NCBI GenBank assembly: GCA_000349905.1
Contig: KB722768.1
Location: 168,505 to 232,504 of the forward strand
Direction: 5' to 3'
Origin: Volvariella volvacea V23
Lineage: Eukaryota > Basidiomycota > Agaricomycetes > Agaricales > Pluteaceae
Length of the DNA: 64,000 nt
Positions 12,801 to 26,314 of this stretch are shown here, one piece after another. The translations under genes and the position numbers were made by a program. Within the stretch, counting starts at the first letter, position 1. Every line of letters begins with the position of its first letter. The notes beneath the pieces are model-generated. The model was not told the DNA's origin and ran no database searches. It saw only the letters and a list, made by a program, of their open reading frames with translations.

Positions 12801-15444
12801 TCCGTCAACGCGTTAACCGCGCATATCCCTCTTCACGTTGCTCTCGTAACGTCACCCCCGCCCCCGAGCCTAGGCCAACCCTTTGTTCCTGTGGACCCTG
12901 ACATACATCCCAGAAACCGAACGCTGGCGAAGTCCAACGTGATACTGGTGTGCGACGCCCAACGCCGCCCGCCGCCCGCCCATTGCTGATACTGCTGATA
13001 TCGAACAAGGGTTGCTTCCTCAAATAGAATCAGCACTGCGCTTGCCTTGTGGCGTCTTCCTGCGATCACAGGATTCATCGGTTCCATTTACGGCCCGTTG
13101 TCGAGACTCGATGAACGACATCGGTGCATATACCCACCCCATGTGATGATGATGCCACTCCGCATGAGTCCATGTACGTTTTTCGGCATTTATACAATGC
13201 TGTACCTTTGATCCCCGCTTGGCATTATCAAGGCATTCAAATATGAAGCCTTCAACGCTGTCCGATTTGGATTCCTATGGTGGGTTTGCGATAAACAAGC
13301 ATGGAAGATTTGGCTCTTCCTCAAATGAAGCACTGCCTCTCATGGAAGTCGTGTTTTAATACTGGCGGCAATCGATCGATACACATCTGGATGTGGGTGA
13401 ATGTCCTTACTTGTCCACAACTTTACGGTTCAAGACTCACAAACTCGGAGCTTCTGGAACAGCATACTTCGATAAACCCCTGACCGCTTGCTCTCGCCAT
13501 GCATTGCGCTATCCAACTTTTTCTCGGTCATTTGGCAATATAGCGATGAATTATGACCAAGGATACGGTACTTGCACCGTTGTGGCAGAATTATCTCAAA
13601 TGCTCGGTCAGTACCCGGTGGCCGGTATAATGATAATGTCCAAGGATCAAATGCCCTTAAGAGGGTTTTCACGAGTTCAACGCTCATCACCTCCCGTGGT
13701 TCGCGGTCAGTAGACATACAGGAGCTTTAATTCCTGGATGTTAACCTGAAACATGATGTGTCATTGCCGAGCCTCCTTATGTGCCGCATTGAAGGTTAGA
13801 CTACGATTACCAAAGTATATCGGGAAGGGGGCAATAAGGGCGCTGTACCTTTGGCCACGCGACTACAGCACTTTCGCTGAGTTGAAATAGGGGTGGTTTT
13901 CAATCGGAGAACGTAAGTATTTGTGAGTGACATGAGTGACACTGATTGGATAAACCAAGAAATGCCTCCGGGAGAGTGCCAGATGGGCAGGGCTAGGCCA
14001 GGTTCACTTGATCAAGAAACCTTGATTCGAAGAACCAATCATTGTCAACCTTAAGTGGGAAACATTTCGAGCCCGCAGAGATCCTCAGTCGTTCAGGTTC
14101 ATTGTTCCTTGAGAACGGTAGGCTGGTTCAATACAATGCCTCCTTGTATTGCTCATGTTCGGTAGCAGGTATCATCCAGACTACCTTATATTGGCTCTCA
14201 CCGCCAAATCGATCGATCATTCGTGCGTGCGTTTACATCGGTTACTTGATCATGAATCCACCCAAAACTGGTCATCTATATTAAGCCATCGTCCTTGTGT
14301 GGTCCCATCAGCACAACACATTGAATCCGGTATCGGAATTTGATCGTAAGTATCTATGTTTGCAATCATACGGGCTTTCTTCATGTTATGCATGGACCAA
14401 TTCCTTCAATCTCGGTGTTGCACAGTGACTGAACATTTGATGCGTTATGTTAAGGTGGTGGTCATAATCAGGAAGGCTGAATGCGCCAAGGCATGACGAT
14501 GATGAAATAAGCAAATAATGTGATAATGACGACATGACTTACCTCGTTTCCATCCTGTTTCGACATATGCAGCAAGTTACGTCGATGCTACAAATGGGTC
14601 GGTCAAAAGCGCATGATATAGCCCAGTGGTCAAAGTGCGGGATACCCTACTTGAAGAGGTGCCCCATGTCATTTTCAGGCCTTGGAAAGATGACTAAAAT
14701 GGTATCTGTAAAGAATCCCGTGATTCCACTACTCCAATGGTGCAAGACTGAGAAGGGCAAATCACACAAATCTATCTGAAGTCCGGATAGAAAGTTGCAC
14801 GGCCCCATGTGCGAGGGTCCAGCAAAGGTTCAAATGATACTGGGTGGCGGAGCTCCTCCGTTGGACGCCAAATGATATCCATCGCGATGCACTTTGATGG
14901 CTGCGCCCCAATCCCTTGTCTCATTTTCAGATGGAGACAAGAAAATTGCATGCTCGGAAAGAAGGACTGAAGAAGCAGCAAGTCGATGGCTGGGCGTGCT
15001 GAATCGAGTCCACCAAACCAGCTTGGCTCAATACGTCAATTCAGGGCAATTCCTCGAGGCGCTGATCTTCCGAGTTTGGAGTGCGATCGGGTTCTCCCGA
15101 TATAGACGCGGACCCCCTGTTGGAGTCCCCCTCAAGATCCACAGACTTCCTGCCTCGGACAGTGGAAAATAAATAATTAAGAATATTGTTATCTGGGGTT
15201 TGTCATCGGCGGCTCGGTGACTATATTGAAAGCCATCGATTTCGAATTGAGAGTGACTTCCTGTGAGTGTTATATAAACTGAATTCCCTTTAATCCACTA
15301 CTCCTCCTCCCCCGTTATTTGCGCCGCCATCACCCGCCCTTCCCTGCTCACCCACCTATTAAGCCTTGCCCTGGTCAAGTCCCATCTAGCACCTCCCAAG
15401 TTCAGACACCACCCACCCCCACTGCTGCCTGCCGCATCAGAGCC
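9846..15444. other. gene-poor region, 5.6 kb
   Basis: No gene can be supported. Open frames on both strands are under about 150 codons, share no family motif and show no consistent splice structure. I looked for reverse transcriptase, integrase, RNase H, DDE transposase and helicase motifs and saw none. The stretch could be decayed mobile-element sequence or neutral spacer. The last few hundred bases hold the promoter of the C2H2 gene, including a TATATAAA-like string near 15270. Confidence 0.45.
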
Positions 15445-18076
15445 ATGTCTTCCCCCCAATCGTCCCAGACTCGCTTGCCGAGTATCAAGGAGATGTTTCC
15501 AGGTGTGTGACGTAATTTCCTCTGCTGGGCACTCTTCTCACCTCTTACTTCGCTTGCCCATGATGTTGGTCACTTGGCAGAGCATCTACTGGCCGTCAGA
15601 CAACCCTCTTCCTCCCCTCCTTCCCACCACCGCGACGTTCTGGTATGTACAGCTCGAATCATGACGTGCCTTAGTGCCTGAACGGTCTACTTGTAGTATT
15701 ACCCACAGCATTCAGGTCCTTCAACACCTCCACCTAGGCCAAGAACCTTATCCTCATCCTATTCAAACCATGCCACCGCCCCATCCCTTGCTACCTATAT
15801 TCCCCGTGCACTTGCACCACCCTCCGCACAGGCTGCCTCTTCATATCACGACGGATACGCTGCACATATTCCCTCCAGAGCGGGGTCTCCCCTTCCACAG
15901 ACGTCATCGTCCACGACCCTTGGCTCGAGCATGACTGAGGCCCGCAGCCCACAGCGGCGACAAATATACTCTTTCGACGTTTTAAAATCAGATCCATCAA
16001 GTGATTCACTTCAGCATATAGCCTCAAGTGCCACGTTCCCACTTCGCAGTGCTGCCTCGACATGTCAATCTACCTCAGCGAGCTTGGCTAACGGATCAAC
16101 TCGCGTTTTCCGTCTCAATGTCGCTGGTGCACCCTCCTCTCCTCCAACTCAATCGACGAGCATCATTAAGGGACATCATATGACTCATCAACACCCCTCC
16201 AGCTACCACCATCAACCACTGAACCGCCATAGTATTGCTGTGCCTCCTGGAGATGCTAGCGCGCACGCATATTCCCATGACCTCAGTTCATCTTCCAGGA
16301 CCGAGTACCCTTCACCTATATCCCAACACGCTGTACTCCAACCTATGCACAACTCTGAACGCGCACCGCATTTCTCGTCCGTATTTTCCTTTTCAAGGCC
16401 GGATTATGAGGCCTCGCGTTCCAAGTCGCACTTGCAACAAGCGCATCGCCTCAACGCCCTTCCAGGCCAAGGCAGGGTTTTGGACCAGGAACACGAATAC
16501 CCCACCTCCAAGCTCGGTGAACCTATCATCCTGGACCCACGCCGTATTGCTGCTCCCGCCGGCATGAGTAATGGCAATCGTCCATTCAGTGTCGGTGGTA
16601 ACGGCCTTGGTTTTGGCTTCGGCTTCGGGGAGGCACATGGCAATACAAACACTAACGGCAGCAGCAACGGAAATGGTACGAGTGGATCCAATGGCGGTAC
16701 GGGCAAGAAGCATATATGTCCTACTTGCTCCAAAAAGTTCAATCGACCCAGCAGCCTGAAGATCCACGTTAATACTCATACAGGTGCCACTCGTAAGTAC
16801 CACGTTTCCAAGCTCGTGATTCATCTCCACCTCCACTATCTTTCGTTTGTCATTATCTATCATCGTGGAAATTCTTTTCCCGCCATTCTTCCCCATTTGA
16901 TTTCGCACTTGATCCATTTCGTCATCATTTCATCATGCTAACATCTCCCATCGCTCTTTCTCCACCTTCTATGCCAATCTCAATCTGCGTCACCTTATTG
17001 CGTTCGCCGCCTTGCAAACCCCGATTTACGGTGATGTTTCAACAACAGCATTCCGGTGCCCTTGGCCAAATTGCGGCCGAGAGTTCAACGTCAACTCGAA
17101 CATGAGAAGACACTACAGAAACCATGGAAGCCCCGGACTTGTTCGGGCAGCTTCGGAAGATGAGGATACGAATGCCCGGCTTCCTGAGGACAACGTTGAT
17201 GGCAACCGAAGGAGAAGAAGACAGCCCTCAAATGCCGCATTTCCTACAGTCAACATGGACATGTCCTTTATCGAGACCATCGATCCGTCTGCGCCTAATA
17301 CAAACTCGAGTCAGAAACTCGATCTTTCCACCAATGCCGTCCCCCCAAACGGGGCTTACACGTTTGTCGTCGGTAGCGGGCGCGAAGTGCTGAGCCGAAA
17401 GAGAAGAAAGCTAGACGACGGCTATGTGGCCGCAAATCAATCGATGGCCTCTCCGCCTCCTTCCTCTTCCGAAGGTGATAGCGAAGATGACAGCGAGTAT
17501 GAACAGACAGGCCCAGAGTTGAGAGGGGAGCCCCTCCCGATGCACGTTTACGAGGACGAGCTGCGAGGGCGTTCGACCAGAACTATGGAATACACAGACT
17601 CCGCCTTGCGCACACCTCCACGAGGTAAACACGAGGGGAACCCTTTGCACCGGTATACTTCACGTTCCCGCTCCCGATCACGCAGTGACAACAACATCTC
17701 GGGCCCGTCCTCTTTCCCTTATTCCTCCGCTGCATCCTCAGCGTCGTCTGCCCCATCTGTTAGTTTACCCTCCACTCCCGCTTCGGCCTCTGTCTCTCCT
17801 CCGCCATCTAAGCCAATGCCCCTTAGCCAAGATGGCAAAGGCAGGGACCACCTGTACAGCCCTTCCGAACCTTACAGCAAGTCTTTTGTCGACTTGCACG
17901 TTTCAACAGCCCTTAGACCCGCTTTTGGAGACTTTGACCAAAACAGATCGAGGTCGCCACCCGATTATGTTCAACACCGTCAATCTCGCAGAGAAGAGCA
18001 CAATCCTTATCCCACTCGCGTGCACTCACCCCCGAGGAGATGGGCCAACGGTCACGAGACCAAGGAAGAGTGGTAA
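15445..18076 (+). CDS. two-finger C2H2 zinc-finger transcription factor
   Basis: Nuclear DNA-binding regulator. Exons 15445-15502, 15581-15642, 15697-16792 and 17049-18076 give 748 codons (747 aa). The N-terminus has LPSIKEMFPEHL, joined across intron 1, followed by Ser/Pro/His-rich disorder. Two tandem C2H2 fingers are formed only after splicing. Finger 1 has Cys381, Cys384, His397 and His401 (ICPTC...HVNTH). Finger 2 has Cys409, Cys414, His427 and His431 (RCPWPNC...NSNMRRHYRNH). The linker HTGATPF is restored exactly when the 256-nt intron 3 is removed, which supports the model. The C-terminus has basic patches (KRRK), an acidic Ser-rich stretch, a Ser/Arg-rich stretch and poly-Ser/Pro. The fingers resemble those of fungal developmental C2H2 regulators, including one implicated in mushroom formation in Schizophyllum commune. 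That link is tentative. Gene-poor DNA flanks it on both sides. Confidence 0.88.
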
Positions 18077-21000
18077 AAAAATCACTGCCGCCTACCGTGG
18101 ACGGTGATAACACCTTGTGGGCATGGGGCTCCGCGCTGATACGCCTGGCCGGCAATCGCGAACTGCCGGTCGCTTGCGACGAGATGGGATTGACACAACC
18201 AACAACATTAATGTCGCTAAGCGCTGTCATTCAACTGTGATCGGCAAGATCGGCATTCTGTGGTGTCGTTCCATGCCTGCATCTGGGAAGATGTTCGCAT
18301 TCGCTTAGGGGGGGCAATTATGGTGGCGGTTCTGTTGTGCGCGCACCGCCATCCGAGGATCTGATGGCGCCAATTGTTGTTGGGCGTTTTTGACTTGTCT
18401 GCTGTAGCTCTTTGGTTCTTGTTCTTATACCTGCCTCCCTTTTCGAGATTATTTATTGTATTGTGTCCATGTGCTCCGTTTTTTTACTCTCTCCATATAG
18501 CCCTCCATGCCATTACTAGACTCCCCATATTTATTCGTTCTTGCATCGCACACAAATAGCATTGTATCTCATAGTATCTCTTTTGTTGCATTTCTCATCG
18601 CATGCTTACTACTGTGGCAATCCAATCCTATGTTCATCAATACCGTTGATGCTCCCTAATAAGCTAAGTCATCCTTGCTAAGTCTGACCGAGCGCAAGAC
18701 CGAGTGTTCCGCCTGAATCAAATTTTGTATCTTTGGGTTTCATATTCCCTTCACATCCCATTGCCCATCGCGAGCCAGTGGTGTCCTCCGGTGATGCGCT
18801 GCGCATTTCTTGAGCGATGCCCGGGTATTTAGAATTTCCCCATCAATACCATCAATGGGACAATCTCCATCCTCGGATGTATGGTAATTGTTTAGCTTCT
18901 GGCGCGGGTTGGCGCCAACTTTGGGCCTTTTGATATCAGGGAGATTTCTGCTGACATGGCCTTTGCGACTCTCTGCACCGCGATTTTCGGGGGGTGGCGG
19001 TAAACTGCTTACTCGTCTTCATCATATACTGAATGTCAACATGGCAATCATCACAAAAAAACGGGCCCATGTGCGCGTCGTTTTGCCTCGATTATTGCGG
19101 TGGTCAAATATGGTTATCGCGAATTTCAAATCGTCGGTCTAATAAGTCTCTGGATAATTGCTACATTTGATGATGTTTTAGATCGTGTGCCCGGCAACTA
19201 ATTATGATGGAACAACTCCCAATACAGTGCCGTTGCAGACCGTCGGGGAACTGTCGGGGAGCAGCGGGATTGTCTGGCTGGGCTGGGGCTCTGTGGGACT
19301 GGCCTGGAATCGCAACCTTAAATCCCATTTCGGTCCAGTGAATCGTGTGGGTGATCACCCCGGCATCGGGGCCGTGACTAAGGAATGACGACGTAGGCCG
19401 AGTTTTTGTGTGGGCGAGATCCACCTACATAGCTGCGGTATTGCTTAGGGCTCTGTAATCGGTCACAAACGCATCGCGCTTCTTTTTTTTTTCGATAGGG
19501 TAGCGCTAGTCCTTTGGCGGTCTGGACTCTGCACCCGTCCGAGCCAGGAATTGGTAGTGTCAACTGCCCAAGGTTAGGAGAGATCCTAGCTCAGTGAGGG
19601 TCAATTGACTCGAAGCGTGTCAACTTGATGACGATTGCGGTGCTGGTGCACCATCAGACCTAGCTATTCCCTCATCCACCCTTTGTCAGAACCGCGTCCT
19701 TCCATCATAACGCAGCACCGTTAACGTCAAGTCTTTTGGGAGCCCCCCACCCACAAGTGTGCGGATTGAATAAACTGAACTTAGTTTGGGACTATGCCGC
19801 CCGCGACCCCAAAACGCACCCCCAGCTTGTTTCAAGCTACCATTTTAGCTCATGATCGGCGGTTGATCGGGTCCCCCATATTCCACAATCGGGTTATCCA
19901 CACGTTAAACTCCAAGGGGTTCAGCAGCCAGCCTTCCTCCGCAAACCGCGATGGGCAGTGGAGGAGCACAGGAGCTGCAGGGCCTGTATATCCACCTTCC
20001 ATCACGCCGGAAATGCTCTTTCGGCGATGACCTTGGGAGTGTGAGATCTTCATGCCATCTTCGGACGCTCGCATCATTGCACATCACCGAGCAACCCCTT
20101 GGTCTCCCCTGCGGCATTCTATACTTGGCTGATGATCATTGATCCTCGTTGCCTCTTATGTATGGGATTTATTGCTGACATTTTTTCGCGAATCAGGGCA
20201 TTTCTGGAAGCGGGCCACCGGCTCTTCACACTAAAGGCGGAATTGCCATAGGGGGACCGTGGAAAGTGACAGCTTTGTCGACAAGTGCGTCCACGGTGTT
20301 TCTTAGGGTAGATATGCTGTGATTGACTCATGATCATCCTTCCACGCAATCTGTGGGAGGTGGCTGAAGGGATACGCAATTAAGGATGTAAGTCCATTCC
20401 ATATTGCTCCAATGCAATATGATCCGGCAGCGGCAAGTCAGGAGTCTTATCTCATTGAGGTGCCTGCTACAGCGATAGAGGCGCCCAAGAATAGCTTTTG
20501 GCGCTCATCCGCAACCCTCCACTCTATTATTCACTCCATGTCTCTCCCTATGGAATCGAAGCCAGCGGGGGTGATACCCTCTGTGCTTTCACATCTGCGC
20601 TGGTGCGGTTGTGCGCGATTCCCTTGGTGCAATCCCTGATGGTACATATCAGTCTGCCTAGATAAGGTAAGTCCGTGAAAATCTGCCGTGGCACAAGTTT
20701 GGTGTTGACATACCCCCTCTGGTCTTGGGGTTAAATGAGTTTTCCAGCTCCATTAGCCCTTCATCCCGATGGGGCATGGGACTTCATTGCGCCCGGCATA
20801 CCGCGAACCTTAACGAAGAGATGGTGGCTCAGAACATCATGGCTCAGAACATCATGGCTATGAACACCATGGGCGCAACTGATAACCAACACCCAGCATA
20901 ACATCTTACTGCCATATGGGTCAAGCAAGTCGCCACCCCACCGGCTGTGGGCGTCCGTCGCCTCATTGCCAATGCCGACTGCGGATAATGTGTTAAAAAG

Positions 21001-24000
21001 GGAAAGAAGCTCACGCAGATCAAGGTAAGTGCTCTTGTGTCCGGAAGTCGGTGGATCAACCCTCCTATCGCAGGTCAGTATCGCAGTTTTGTTGGACCAT
21101 TATGGAACCGATTCACATAGTTCTACCTGTCATTATGACAGAGTCTGTCGGCCATGCCTGCGTAGAATGGGTTCCTCGCTTGGCTTCCCTGGTCTTTCGG
21201 ATGCTGACAAAGGATGGTCCATACTGCCCCGGATCCAATTAGTACCAACGCTCGCTTCCTTTGGCTGGTCAATCAACGCCCATTTGCATATAGATCCTTA
21301 GCTCCCTTGTTCCTTGAACTGCGCAGCGCCGGGCTTCGCGGTCCTTGTGAAATGAAGGAGCGCAAAAAACAGGTGTGTGGGATATCTCGGCCACCCGCAG
21401 GTTCATTATCCAATGGGGCGCTGTTTTCGCCGTTACTCTGACCTGGTATACACTAATAGACTCACCTTTACTAAAGCCTGTCAAAAGCATTTCTCAACAA
21501 GTGGGTTTGCACAGGCTCTGCTGCTATTTTCGGGGATTAAGCAAATGGCCGGCCTGTGGCTGCCATTTCGATGGTGCTCCCACAAGCTCCCACAACGGAC
21601 CTTTGGTCCACAATTTGACAAACCAAGTAGATCGGAAAAATTGAGGTATGTATCGTTTTTCCAGTCCTGTACTTGGTACATGACCACATGTCCGAGGTGA
21701 CATATATAATCTCCGCACTTCATGCGCCTGTGATTCTTGTCGACACAGGTTCAATTTGCGTACGACTGAACAGTGGTTCTCAGGCCTATCGCGTCAATCA
21801 AGAACCTTATTTACGCTTCTTCTGTTCTGAAAAAGGTAGATCAAGCCGACCTGCACAAGCGGCACAGAGGGATTGTCCATATTGTCCAACCGCGGTAGCA
21901 ATAGACGAGTTGACAAAATCACGCGTACTTATCGTTTCACGAGAGGAGCAACTATTGCACTGGGAGATGCCGAGTGTATGCCAGACTTCAGCGATATCTC
22001 ACGGAAGGACCAAAGTTGATAGTGTCAGTACGGAATATTATGGGAGGAAATCACCCATAAAGGCCATACACGTCAGCGTATGGATCAAAGTGATCAGTTC
22101 CACCTCGAAGTGCTGGTATAATTAAACCTGAAGCTTCTGCCCTCACGAGACACTTGATGCATCATGGACTCGGTTCAAATGTGGGTGCTATCGGCTTTAA
22201 CGCAGCCCTTCTTGTCCTGTAGCAGTTTTAATGCATGCGACGGACACACTGACAGGAATTTATAGTTCAGTCACAACGGTGAGCGAGGTGTATTCAGTGT
22301 TCCAAGTGTAGAAGTCGCTATCGTATACCTTGATGACGTTTGCATCAAACAGTTGCCTTGTGGTTCAAGGAGGCCGCTCACCGAATTCCGCGGTCGCGTC
22401 CATTAAATCACCTCGTTGTGAGTGCAATCTCAATGCCTCCTCTCACAGATGTTAAGTCTGACATGGTTCACTTATGACATCCATTCCATTGTTCTCACAC
22501 AGCGGGACCAGTGCAGTTACATGTATATTAAAATAATACACCACAGTCTAGCTCGTCGGGGCGTCTGCTGGTGCTTTTCCATGATAGCCAATACAGAGGA
22601 TATGCAGTACTTTAATGCGCAATTTCTTCTACCTTGGTCCGTTTCCGCCTTCTCATACATTGAATACGACCAAGTGCGCAGACAACACCCGACGCTGACC
22701 TCATACCCAGCACCAAGGCGACGACTCAAGGGGAGTAACTAAGTGTTTCGTTTAGGTATAGTTTCATGGATTTGCAGACTTGAAGCGAGTTTGAGGGCAC
22801 AATTACATCCGATCTGGTTGCAAGTGGAGCCCAAGTTGACCCCTGGGGTAGACCCCTTTCATTTCTGCTTGGACTATGAGGAAAGCATGACGAAACTATG
22901 AACGAGGCAAAAGATGTGTCCTGTGTGCATCAGTGCGTTTCGTCATACCTCCATCTTCAGTGAGGATCCTACCCAAATAGATTCACGATCGACGTTATCT
23001 TGAGGGGGGCTTGAACACGCGGCGGTCATCTGACGATCCACAGAATCTAGGACAGGTATGTACAAGACATAAACAAATATACAATTAATTCCAAAGTGTG
23101 ACCCTGTGAGTAGGGCCAAACCAGCTCATTGTATTGAACTGAGGTCACTGCGCAGTTGAGATAGGTGAACGTTGTCCTCGTGAGGGTCGTTGTGACTTCA
23201 GAAAACCAACAAGACCCAGGGTAAGTGACGTTGAGAAGACATAGACACTCCACCGAACGCGCATGAATTGATATTCCAGAGACAAATGAAGCTGCGCGAG
23301 CCAAAAGAACAAGAATCAAGGGTCACTTGCAGTCGTTGCTGAAGACCGCGGGAGAAGTTGAGACCCCCGCACCTCGAATCCAACCGCAGGCATCAACAAG
23401 CGGCCTGGTGCATGTAGATAACGTGTATTATGGACAGGATATGCGGGGTCGTTGGCGGTGCCGTAGACCCAAATACGTCATGGGAGCTGACGATCGCCAG
23501 GCCTCGCCCATCGCGTCACTTGACGCGCACTGCTGATCCTCAACTGATTGACGACCGACTTATTAAGGCATTTCCGTAATGGTGTCGCATTGTGCCAGAA
23601 ATATGTAACGCTGTCATTTTTTTTACAAAGGAAAGCCACCGGCGAGAGCATTCTCCGGAGCTTGTGAGGCGATGGCGGCAATCGATGGTAAAATTCACCC
23701 TGATATAGGATGATCCACTTATTTTGTGTATGCTCCTAGGCTTTGAACCAGCTCGCAGGCCGTCATCCGCCGGGATGAAGGTCACAGCTGCTGATATGAC
23801 AGGTGCCAGCGTACGACACGATGAATTGCCGGAGATTCTTTCATTTGTAGTAGTATCGTAGCGTTTTAAAAGCGCAACTAACTGCATGAGGCAAGGTTGC
23901 CTGTCACGGTGAGTAGAATGCCGCAGCCTAAATGAAAGATCGGGATATGCTGCCCCTTAGTCCGATTCTGTATATCAGATTTCTATCATGTGCATACAGT

Positions 24001-24523
24001 ATGGTAAGCCTGTGCACTCTTGCAATTGATCAAGTAATTGATAACCAAAGCGTTCCCACACAGTAACGTTTTAGTGTAGGCTTTAGCAGACAAGCTTTAG
24101 ATGTCGAAATCATCTCCAGCGTGCAGTTGGTATGGCTCACCTCGAGATGAATTGTGACCGGGCCCAGAGTTGCTGACTTTTGTTCATGCATTCACAGCGA
24201 TGATATTGTACAGCTTTTGGAATAGGTACCTGTGCAGCTCCGCCGATTGTCCTCCCACGATAAAATCTTGTGCCTCGCGCTGGACATGCGCGAGCTGTCG
24301 TGAAATTCAACGCTGCAAGGTGCGCTTATTTGGCATGGTCGTCGAGACCAAACAGACGTCGTACGTGATGTTCGCCGTTTTCACCGACCAGGCCCAGGCA
24401 ACTGGGCGCAAAGCGCCCAACTGTCCCTAAAATTTTATCGCTTTCTTGTTCGGGAGCAACCAACACACCGACGCGTTCGCACTTGAAGGAGGAGGGTGGA
24501 GACCTCTGGGCGTGTCAGCGAAA
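18077..24523. other. gene-poor region, 6.4 kb
   Basis: No supportable gene on either strand. Open frames are short and unrelated to known families, and there are no transposon protein motifs. The first few hundred bases after 18076 are T-rich and probably 3' UTR of the C2H2 gene. A small imperfect tandem repeat lies at about 20820-20870. The end of the region is the promoter of the acyltransferase gene. Confidence 0.45.
20820..20870. repeat. short tandem repeat
   Basis: A unit of about 15 nt (GGCTCAGAACATCAT) is present twice exactly, followed by a third diverged copy (GGCTATGAACACCAT). It is non-coding and probably a minisatellite seed. Confidence 0.6.
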
Positions 24524-25846
24524 ATGGTTGCAAACAGCACGGCGCCACGCGTCCCCACGGTCACAGCTTCAGATCGCGCACCGTTTTCTGGATTTCTCTT
24601 CCTCGGTGCCCAGTTGATTGTTTTGGTATCCGTTGCGATTAAACCCTCGCCTTTCCGCCGACTCTTCTTCATTCCCGTCTTTCTGATCTACTGGCACCTC
24701 ATCTTGCACACAACCACCGGAAATATCGCAACAGACAATCCTATTGGCTCCCTGCTTGCAACTCACCTGGTCACCGCCTCGGACTACATTCTTGTCACTG
24801 ATGTTCAACACGAGCTCCAGATCAAGAATCCCGTCAAAAAGGAGCGAAACATATCGCAGGATATTACGGAGGCTTCATTCAAAGAACGGCTGATCTGGGG
24901 ATTGAAGTTGATGGCTGCAACGCGTGGCATAGGGTGGACACACGAGCCAACAAGATACATTCGACCTGGACCCAAATCAGGCACTCCCAGGGTTCAATTC
25001 ATCCTTCACCAACTCGTGCGGCTTGCAAAGCTGATGCTCATTTTCGACATTGCCAGTATCATCGGTCGATGGAAGGTTTCCACCCCTTCAGATCCGAGCA
25101 CCTTCCTCCGTCACCCCTGGGTTATGCGTTTTGTCGGAGCAGCAAGCTACGGGGCCCCTGGTATGACTGCTATCGATGCAAGCTATACAATTGGGGGGAT
25201 ATTGTCTGTTGGTCTTGGTTTGTCAAAACCAGAGGAATGGCCACCGCTCTTTGGGAATCTGCGTGAGGGATATACCATCCGTCGTTTCTGGTCGTAAGTT
25301 TGACTTCTAACACGTTACATGAACATCATAATCTAACATTACAGTCTAGTCGTGTATGGCATCAAATGCTTCGTAGGGTAAGTTCCGCTTTCATATCAAA
25401 GATAATTCACGGACTCAATTGAGTGGCCTTGTCAGCCCCTGTTATCTCACAGCAAGTTCATAACACACCAAGTACTCGGAGTGAAGCCAAACACACCGTT
25501 ATCTCGGTACTTCTACCTCTATATAGCCTTTGCTATCTCGAGCCTCATTCACCAAACGGGGGAGCGCATGATGCTCGGTAACTGGAGCGGCACCGCATAC
25601 TTCTTTTTCTTCGGACAAGCAATCGGTATAACAATCGAGGAAATAGCCGCATACGTTGCCCGACATCTCGGGATCGATTCAACGCGAAACGTCTGGTTCT
25701 GGAAATCGATTGGGTTCATTTGGCTTGGACTCTGGATGACACTCACTCTGGACCCGATTGTTAGCACCATGATGGTCCGCCATTCTGATCATTTCAGTAT
25801 CATATTGGGGCTGTGGCGCGGGGAATGGTTACCCAAGGTTAGATGA
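24524..25846 (+). CDS. wax-synthase-like membrane acyltransferase
   Basis: Polytopic membrane acyltransferase of the fungal wax-synthase-like group, which moves an acyl or acetyl group onto a lipid or terpenoid alcohol. Three exons: 24524-25293, 25350-25377 and 25436-25846, giving 403 codons (402 aa). Exon 2 is only 28 nt. The AG at 25349, rather than the nearer AG at 25344, restores the family motif FWSRVWHQMLRR with the key His261. The C-terminal part has SSLIHQTGERM followed by YFFFFGQAIGITIEE. Hydrophobic helices include FSGFLFLGAQLIVLVSVA near the N-terminus and IGFIWLGLWMTLTLDPI near the C-terminus. Start at 24524 is the first in-frame ATG. Members of this family occur in fungal terpenoid clusters, but here the only close neighbour is one SDR, so a cluster role is speculation. 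Confidence 0.82.
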
Positions 25847-26314
25847 GGCCTAAATGGGGGCTTCGAGGGTGTGATGATGAGGGTCCACGTAGGCCCGGTG
25901 TCTCATTTTTACTTGAGGTCAAACGTGATAATGACTGCTTTTAATACCGATTTATAGACAGAATGTGATAATGAATCGCATCAGGATACCCTCAAGAGCA
26001 TGTGAATAGAACCAACCAGATGGATCTTCTGGCTTCCTTCATGATGCGCGGTTGCGTTGTGGGATCTTCAGCAACCCTGAACTCTTTCCCACCTTGAGGT
26101 AACCTGCTAAAAGTACCTCGGCTGCTAACGTTGTCTACGGCACCGATCGCACCAGTTCATGAGGGGCGATGTTCACACATGCAAGGCCGTTTACAGGTGG
26201 GTGCATTGTCACACTCGAAACTACGCATCCGTCGAAAAAAACTAGGGCTAGAGATGAAAAGGTTACGCTACGTCACGCAGTGCCGTAACACCACCACCAA
26301 CACATCAAGGCGCG
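25847..26314. other. convergent intergenic spacer
   Basis: Space between the 3' ends of the acyltransferase (+) and the second SDR (-). Probably 3' UTRs. No gene seen. Confidence 0.5.

Noticed and set aside
14619..14650. tRNA A-box-like string TAGCCCAGTGG
   Set aside because: It fits the A-box consensus, but no B box or cloverleaf follows within the needed distance.
9846..15444. Retrotransposon or DNA transposon remains
   Set aside because: I looked for RT, integrase, RNase H, DDE and helicase motifs and for terminal repeats and found none that I could support by eye. A repeat search would be decisive.
20820..20870. CRISPR-like repeat array
   Set aside because: Directly adjacent repeat units without spacers in a fungal genome; a plain minisatellite.
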